This document shows, one piece after another, positions 57,748 through 64,000 of a DNA stretch of 64,000 bases; position 1 is the first letter of the stretch; the number at the start of each line of letters is the position of its first letter. This DNA comes from Platanthera guangdongensis (taxonomy: Eukaryota > Streptophyta > Magnoliopsida > Asparagales > Orchidaceae). Position numbers and translations under genes: made by a program. Where the stretch lies: positions 146,833,010 to 146,897,009 of the forward strand of contig CM077167.1 in assembly GCA_039583875.1 (NCBI GenBank), written 5' to 3'. The notes beneath the pieces were generated by a model. That model saw only the letters and a program-made list of their open reading frames with translations, made no database searches and was not told where the DNA came from.

Positions 57748-58358
57748 ACAAGTACGACTCGAGTGCACCAGCAAGGAGGTCACAACACGTACTTGAAAGT
57801 TGAAAAAAACTTCCCCTCCAAAGCCAAGAGCTTAGTTAAGCACTAGGAGGATCTGAGTGCTATTTTTATTGATTCTATTCGTACCATATTGGCCACTTTC
57901 CAAACTCATCTGGCCTCGACTTACCTTGCACGACTTAAGTCGGTCACATTATAGCGTGCTAGCCAAAATCACCGACTTGCGTCACTGGATTGTCGAATGA
58001 CAAGGACGTAAGATTTTGAGCGGCGTTAGGAGGATGTCTAGTTGAAATATTTTGTGATTAAAAATCTATAAAGTTGCGTGTACGAACGATAATAACATCA
58101 CGAGAATTGAAGGCAGTGTTTCGAAAGTTATGATCTCTGATTCCCCTAGGTTAATGCATAGGTTGTAGAGGTCACATTGTTCTCCTTACCATGCGTCTCA
58201 TATTGTTGTTCAAGTAGCAGATGCAACATTGGATTGAGCTGCTTACAGCAAAGAGGAAGAGCAGTTGGTGGATAAGGCTCTTGGAAATCACAATATCACT
58301 ATTGTTGGACAAAAGGAGAATGTTAGTTCTAATATTGAAGGGTTCGAAGATCATACCT
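57745..58358. other. no recognisable feature
   Basis: Roughly 600 bp of mixed composition. Neither strand shows a protein family, an RNA gene or a repeat that I can support. It may be the outer part of the following gypsy LTR. Confidence 0.5.
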
Positions 58359-58738
58359 GTACAACCCCATGTTCGCTGAGTAGGATCAAGATCCTCCAAG
58401 TACTAGGGTTGGGCTTGATACAGACTTATAATTGGATCAAGTAGGAAAGCGTACGGGAATCCTCTCGCCGTAAGTAGCCGGGAGGGCTCTCGCCCATAGA
58501 TTGAGTAGTGTCATTTCGTCGAACACCAGTACGTCGAGCTCAATCTGTCAAGCTGGAGGCTTGATTCATCGAACGCCAATTCGTCGAGCTCAACTCGTCG
58601 AGCCGGGCCTTTCGGCTTAAGGTTAAGATCGTCGAACGCGGATCTAAGGCACAGGCCATGGCAGAATCAGGGCAGGCGAGAAGTCTCTTGCCCCGTGCAG
58701 GTGCTAAGGCTCGCGCCTCAGGATGGGGAAGCCTATTG

Positions 58739-58920
58739 GCCCTTGGCGTTGAGTGATGTTTTCCACTCAACGCTCCTGCCAGCCCTTAGAGGTGAGTGAT
58801 GCTTCTCCACTCAACACTCCGCTAGCCCTTGGCATTCAGTGATGCTTCTCCACCCAACGCTCCCGCCAGCCTTTGGCGTTGAGTGATGCTTCTCCACTCA
58901 ACGCTCCCATCAGCCTTTGG
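58739..58920 (+). repeat. four tandem units of about 60 bp, each a hairpin
   Basis: Each unit carries GTTGAGTG, then ATGCTTCT, then CCACTCAAC or a mutated form, so the arms can pair. Units are separated by CTCCCGCCAGCCTTTGG-like linkers. Just upstream (58515-58615) two degenerate 50-bp units carry CGTCGAGCTCAA. Confidence 0.8.
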
Positions 58921-59486
58921 TTCCCAACCCGGGTAGGTGTGAAGGCTTGCGCTCGGGGCAAGTCGGGCTCCCGCAAAGCTCAGTAGGAAGAGCTTCCGCC
59001 AGGTGGGAACCAGACCTGAAATTACCTAAATACCCATGTTCTGCATTTAGCTCCTCAGAACAGCGGAGTTTGGCTATTGGCAGACCAGTTTAGGGGCATT
59101 TTAGTAATTTTAGGGTAGCAGAAGTATGATTTTTGCAGACCATATATTAAAAATCTATAAATAGACCCACATGATACCTTAGAAGGCAGACTCTCTCATA
59201 CTCTCATTTTGCCTTCTAGAGCTTTCTGAGATACTCCTACCCCAGCAATTGGCTTTGGAGGGGAAGCGTTCAGAGAACTTTCGGGTTAGTGAAGGTACTT
59301 TCCAGCTGAGGCTTAGGGTCAGTTCCAAGTTTCTTGTGGCTAGTCTTGGGTCGAGGTTTGGAAGAAGTAGGTGTCAGCCACACCCCAATGTCCAAACTCT
59401 CGTTAAGGCCAGTTTTTTGGCTTTAACATTTCTGGTGCGGTGAGCGTGGACCGTGGCTGATACAAGAAAATCTCAAGTCAAGTCTC

Positions 59487-60205
59487 ATGGCTGGTGGTGA
59501 AGGAGAAGGAGCTGGCTCGGGAAGTTCTCCCTCTCGGGGAAGTGGGGTGACGTTGGGGATGCTGGAGGACTTTAGGCGAGAAGTCTTGGAGACCATCCAC
59601 TTGGCCATATTGGCAAGAGGCAAGTGGGAGACTCCTCCGGTCCCGGTGGCGGTTGCTCCGTCATTGGGCAAGAACGCTCCCGGATAGCACCCCCAGAAGG
59701 AGGTTCGGGCAGAGACGGCGGAAAGGGATGTCCCCAGGTGGGAGTTGTTCCCGGGACAGACCAGTACGGACATGGCGAGCGAGCTGAGGTCGCCCGAAGA
59801 GCCCTCTTGGCAGGCAGGGGTGGGAGCCCCTTCAGTGAGCTAATCATCTCAGCTCCGATTCCGGAGAGGTTCTGGGATCCAGACATGACCTACTACATAG
59901 GGAGGGACGACCCCATGTAGCATATGCAGTGGTTTGAAGACGCCGTCTCCATCAGGCAAATGTTGGATGCCTTCAAGTGTAGGCTCTTCGCAATCACTCT
60001 AAAGGAGAAGGCCAGGGACTGGTTCCAACATTTGCCCGCAAGCTCGATTTATTGCTTCGAAGATCTACGACGTGGTTTCTTTGCGAGGTTCTCATCATCC
60101 AAGAAGAGGAAGAAAGGAGCAGAGTGCTTGTTTGTCATCAAGCAGAGGTCGGAAGAGACGCTGGGACGCTATGTCGACAGGTTTCAGGAGGAGATCATAG
60201 CAGAT
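59487..60205 (+). pseudogene. gag: Tat-like gag, frameshifted and truncated
   Basis: ATG at 59487 begins a Gly/Ser-rich leader. A frameshift near 59620 leads to the frame 59624-60205. This has PFSELIISAPIPERFWDPDM, a stop at 59918, and then the gag core with CRLFAITLKEKARDWFQHLP and FEDLRRGFFARF. The motif order is that of Tat/Ogre-type gag. Coding similarity ends where GypII LTR repeats begin. Confidence 0.75.
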
Positions 60206-63048
60206 TTGCCCAACTCGAGGATCGTCGAGTTCATTTCATCAAGCTCACTCGAGAACACGTCGAGCGCATAGCAGGACACTGCCCTGGACAGGCCCGTGTC
60301 ACAGGCCGTATACCCAACTCGAGGGATGTTGAGTGCATTTCGCCGATCTCACTCGAGACCACCCTGCCAACACTCGAGTCCAGGACACGACCATGGACAC
60401 GCTCGTATCCCATGCCGTGTAACTCACACAGAGCAGGGCACGGCTTTGGACACGCCTGTGTCCCAGGCCTGGTTGCACACCCTACTCAGCTCATTCAGCA
60501 TCGAGACTTGGGGCGTTACAATCCTCCCCTCCTTACAAGAAATTTCGTCCCGAAATTTGCATACAGTACTCAGGAAACTCTTCAATAAAAATATGTTACA
60601 ACATTTTATGTTCTGTACAACACAAACTGTTATACAAGTTTTAAAAACAGTTCGGGAAATTCAGTACTCATGGTTTGCTCCCCCTCCAATGTTAGCTCCT
60701 CACGGCCGTAGTTGTCCCATCGGACCTTAACCATCCCAATTGTCTTGTTCTGCAACTGCTTATCGGCGTTATCCTCGATCTGAATGGGCCTAACCATCAT
60801 CGTTAGCCCAAATTCGATCGGTACACGATCATTCACAATCACTTGAGCTGGATCTTTTATGGCTTTTCGAAGCACTGAGATGTGGAACACATCATGCAAT
60901 CCACTCAATTCATCCGAAAGAGTTAGCCGATAGGCAACTTCACCAACTCTTTCCACCACTTCAAATAGACCAAGATATCGCAGGCTTAACGTTTTCAAGC
61001 GCCAAATCCTGGACACGCCTTTGAAGGGTTTGATATTCCAATATACCCAATCGCCAATCGTAAACTCAACATTTCGGTGCTTGGCGTTGTAATATTTGGC
61101 TTGTCTATCTTGGGCTATCAGTAGTCTCTCCTGAATAGAGCGTATCGTCGAATTAGCTTCTTCGACTTCCTTACACTTATATAGTTTAGATTTGTCTGCT
61201 TCCACTCAAGCTAATGGTGTACGCCATTTTTGACCATACAAAGCTTCAAACGGTGTCATACTTATGCTTGCTTGGAAGCTATTATTGTAGGCAAACTCTA
61301 CCATATAGAGATGATCTTCCCACCTCTTACCAAAATCCAAGGCGCACATTTGGAGCATGTCCTCCATCGTTCTATGGTCCTCATAGTCTGGCCATCAGTT
61401 TGAGGATGAAAGGTCGTACTGAATGTTAACTTTGTTCCCAACAATTGATGGATTAGCCTCCAATCATTCGATGTGAATCGCCCGTCACGGTCACTTACGA
61501 TGCTATGGGGAACACCGTGCAATCGTACGATTTGCTCAATATAGAGTTTTGCCAAGGCTTCCACTGAATCGTCCCTCTTGTTCGGAAGGAAGTGAGCCAC
61601 TTTAGTCAACCGGTCTATGATCACCCAAATCGAATCGTTACCGCATTGAGAACTCAGCAACCCACGCACGAAATCCATTAAAATATCATCAAACTTCCAC
61701 TCCGGAACCGGTAGCGACTTTAGGAAACCTCCAGGCTTCTGGTATTCAGCTTTTACTAAGGCATAGGTCTGACATTTAGCCACATAATGTGTTATGTCTT
61801 TCTTTAACCTTGGCCACCAGAATAACTTTTTCATGTCTTTGTACATCTTTGTGCTCTCTGGGTGAATTGAGTATTGCGTACTTCAATTCTTCTCTTAGCT
61901 TACCCATACTTGGAATGCACAAACGACCCTTTTTCTGCAAAAGGCCATCATCGCAGGAGAATTGGTCAATTAACCCATCCACTACATAGCGTTGCAGACT
62001 TTCGTCAAGTTCTGTTGCTCGCCGAATTCTATCCGCAAGATCATATTGTACCTCCATCAGTTCAAGCATGCATTTGTTGTGGAATTCTTGTCAACACAAG
62101 AAATCTCTAACGCTTCCAGCTCCTAGATCAGACGCTCATCATGCATCTGTAACCATTTTTCCCTTGACGGAGTTCTACGACTCAAGGCATCTGCCACCAC
62201 ATTTCCTTTCTTGGGAGTGTAGTGAATATCAAAGGTGTAGTCCTCAAGGAACTCCATCCACCTTCGTTGTCGCATATTGAGATCCTTCTGATTCAATAGG
62301 TACTTTAGACTATCATGGTCCAGAAATATATCCACTTTTACGCCTTATAGATAGTGACACCACAATTTAAGCACAAAAATCACCGCTGCCAACTCCAAAT
62401 CATGGACAAGATAGTTTCGCTCATGCACTTTCAACTGGCGTGAACCATAGGCGATCACCTTTCCAAACTGAAGAAGAACGCAGCCTAAGCCGCTCCCTGA
62501 AGCATCACTATAAATCTCATAGCCGTCTGTACCACATGGCGATGTTAGAACGGGCGTCGTGGTCAAACAACTCTTTAGCTCTTCAAAAGCTCGCGCGAAC
62601 TCCGTCGTCCAAATGAACTTCTGATCCTTCCTCGTTAATGTGGTAAGAGGCAAAGCGATCCGTGATAAGTTTTCTACAAAACGGCTGTAGTAGCTTGCCA
62701 GTCCAAGGAAACTCCTGACTTCGGTCACCGAAGACAACACTGGCCCTCCCGGATGGCTCTTATCTTTGACGGATCCACCACAATGCCCTCTCCACTCACC
62801 ACATGGCCAAGAAAAGCCATTGATCATAGCCAAAACTCACACTTTGCGAATTTGGCGTAGAGCTTATTTCTTCGCAGGGCATGCGACACCAACCATAAAT
62901 GGTTTGCATGATCTTCTTCCGATTGAGAAGAGAATAAGATATCATCAATGAAGACAATCACAAACAGGTCCAAGTACTCTCGGAACGTTCGATGCATTAG
63001 ATCCATAAAACACTGATGGCGCATTATATAGTCCAAACGGTATTACAG
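60206..63048 (-). mobile_element. GypII: decayed chromovirus-like gypsy element, partial
   Basis: A truncated LTR (60206-60520, minus-strand start TGTAACGCCCC) is followed by a polypurine tract (AAGGAGGGGAGG) and by pol in reverse order up to RT. There CopIII cuts in at 63049, after the sequence for TVIPFGL. It is related to GypI but much more mutated. The LTR left part is missing at a junction with the Tat-like gag. Confidence 0.85.
60630..63036 (-). pseudogene. pol: GypII pol, RT to chromodomain-like end
   Basis: Minus-strand pieces: [16 protein letters not shown] (63036-62824); RT end and RNase H with [10 protein letters not shown] (62833-62345); RNase H end (62335-62123); integrase zinc region and core with LMDFVRGLL and SDRDGRFTS (62069-61298); integrase end with DVFHISVLRK and the chromo-like tail (61205-60630). 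There are at least five frame changes and several stops. Confidence 0.88.
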
Positions 63049-63478
63049 TGTTAGAAACGAACAGAAACAAGCCGGAAGTGGTTTAACAGAAACTTTATTA
63101 TCTGAAAAAGGTGTCAATTACAATGGTATAACCTCCCTTTTATAGAATGGAGGAGATGAGATAGATTACAAATAAGCAATGTGGGACTAAAAATTTACAA
63201 GTATATGCGTCTTTACAAAATGACAAACTGGACAAGCCGTGCGGTTAGAAAATCCGGCGAACCGCCCGGCCACAACCAGGATGAGAGAACAAGAAACCCA
63301 GTGAGCAAGTCGTCACATGAGATCGGTAGACCGCCCAGTCTTTAAGTCGTCTGAGACAAGCCTCCTGACTGCTAGGACACCAAACTATAACAGCCCAGCA
63401 CACAGACTGGCTAGGAGAAACCACCAGACCGCCCGGTCTCCGAACAACAACAGACCGCCCGGTCTCCATCCTGCAACA
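63049..63478 (-). repeat. CopIII 3' LTR
   Basis: On the minus strand it starts TGTTGCAGGATGG and ends GTTTCTAACA, like the CopI LTR end. It has TATA-like TCTATAAAAGG near 63140 and several GACCGGGCGGTC palindromes (63328-63465). Confidence 0.92.
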
Positions 63479-63485
63479 CTCCCCC

Positions 63486-64000
63486 TCAAGCTGGAGCATA
63501 GATATCAATCATGTCCAGCTTGTCACAGATGTGGAAAAAGGAAGCGGACATCGGCTTGGTGAAGACGTCTGCCAACTCATTGTCGGAAGTGACAAATGAA
63601 GTGCAAATCTGCTTCTTCAATATCTCTTCCCGAATAAAATGACAGTCGACTTCTATGTATTTTGTTCTCTCATGGAAGACCAGATTTTTGGAAATGTATA
63701 TCGTGTCCTTATTGTCACAGAACATAGGAAGAGGATAGTTGTAAACCTCTCCTAAGTCAAGCATTAGAGCCCGCAACCATTTCAACTCACATGTAGTCGA
63801 CGTCATACTGCGATATTCCTCCTCTGCACTAGACCTGGAGACCACAGACTGTTTCTTGCTCTTCCAACTCACAAGATTGCCTCCAACAAACGTGAAGAAA
63901 CCTGATGTCGATTTGCGGTCCCCTTTGTCATCAGCATAACTTGAACCAGAGTACGCTTCAACCCTTAGGTGACCATTCTTCTGAAAGATGAGTCCTTTCC
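63486..64000 (-). pseudogene. pol: CopIII RNase H end of pol, open to the window edge
   Basis: An uninterrupted frame from the window edge to the stop at 63486. It has EAYSGSSYADD (the first catalytic Asp of YSDASYADD is Gly), TSGFFTFVGG, WKSKKQSVVSRSSAEEEY and LADVFTKPM. CopI has stops in two places where this copy has codons, Trp and Gln or Lys. It is called a pseudogene because of the lost Asp; the rest of the gene is unseen. Confidence 0.75.

Larger units (their letters stand above)
58359..60205 (+). mobile_element. Tat-like Ty3/gypsy 5' fragment (LTR plus gag)
   Basis: The LTR probably starts at TGTACAACCCC (58359; an alternative is TGTTGGAACC near 57577) and ends CTTTAACA at 59428. TATAAAT at 59156-59162 is the promoter candidate. 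A primer-site-like TGGTGCGGTGAGCG follows at 59432. Gag follows and is cut at about 60205 by GypII LTR sequence. The left boundary is uncertain and the rest of the element is missing. Confidence 0.6.
63049..64000 (-). mobile_element. CopIII: second copy of the CopI family, 3' end only
   Basis: A 430-bp LTR (63049-63478), polypurine tract and RNase H, all minus strand, continue beyond the window. It is inserted in GypII RT; the 5 bp TACAG (63044-63048) is the expected duplication, but the other side is outside. The LTR and protein are clearly those of CopI. Confidence 0.9.

Overview
This is nuclear DNA of a flowering plant, probably a eudicot. It holds one spliced host gene with GT-AG introns, a Mutator-like DNA transposon, and otherwise LTR retrotransposons nested inside one another, several carrying primer sites of the plant initiator-Met tRNA type. 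Element names used below: SireI (1-14485, minus), SireII (14486-20559, plus) and SireIII (30122-52335, plus) are SIRE/Maximus-like Ty1/copia elements. CopI (3896-10894), CopII (27102-54920) and CopIII (63049-64000) are other copia elements. GypI (32024-41297) and GypII (60206-63048) are chromovirus-like Ty3/gypsy elements. A Tat-like gypsy gag lies at 59487-60205.

Layout. Left nest: SireII is split by SireI, which is split by CopI (5-bp target duplication TTGAC), which is split by a 1,678-bp solo LTR (target duplication ATGAC). SireII itself sits in an older gypsy LTR ending at 22092. Then comes a single-copy stretch with a three-exon MORN-repeat membrane-protein gene (23614-26340). Right nest: CopII (CTATC) is split by SireIII (AAAGC), which is split within its 5' LTR by GypI (TATAA). 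Conceptually removing each insert plus one target duplication brings the interrupted host frame back into register, so the nesting order is firm. The end of the window has a MULE with 9-bp target duplications (55297-57300), then eroded gypsy fragments and a second copy of the CopI family.

Most retroelement genes are broken by stops and frameshifts. The best preserved are SireIII (gag open, pol with two stops, an extra third ORF with three) and GypI (gag open, pol with one frameshift).

The most unusual content is in the non-coding parts of the SIRE-like elements. (1) The transcribed part of all three LTRs holds a tandem array of about 8-12 small hairpins. Stem sequence changes from unit to unit and between families but stays self-complementary. 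The array is followed by two more conserved hairpins. (2) U3 carries a dense array of a family-specific decamer palindrome (GTGTCGACAC or TTCTCGAGAA). The same palindrome array plus a TATAAATAG box recurs between pol and the extra ORF, which looks like a second, internal promoter. (3) GypI has a 76-nt AT-rich GT-AG segment exactly at the gag/pol boundary; removing it would fuse gag to pol in frame.
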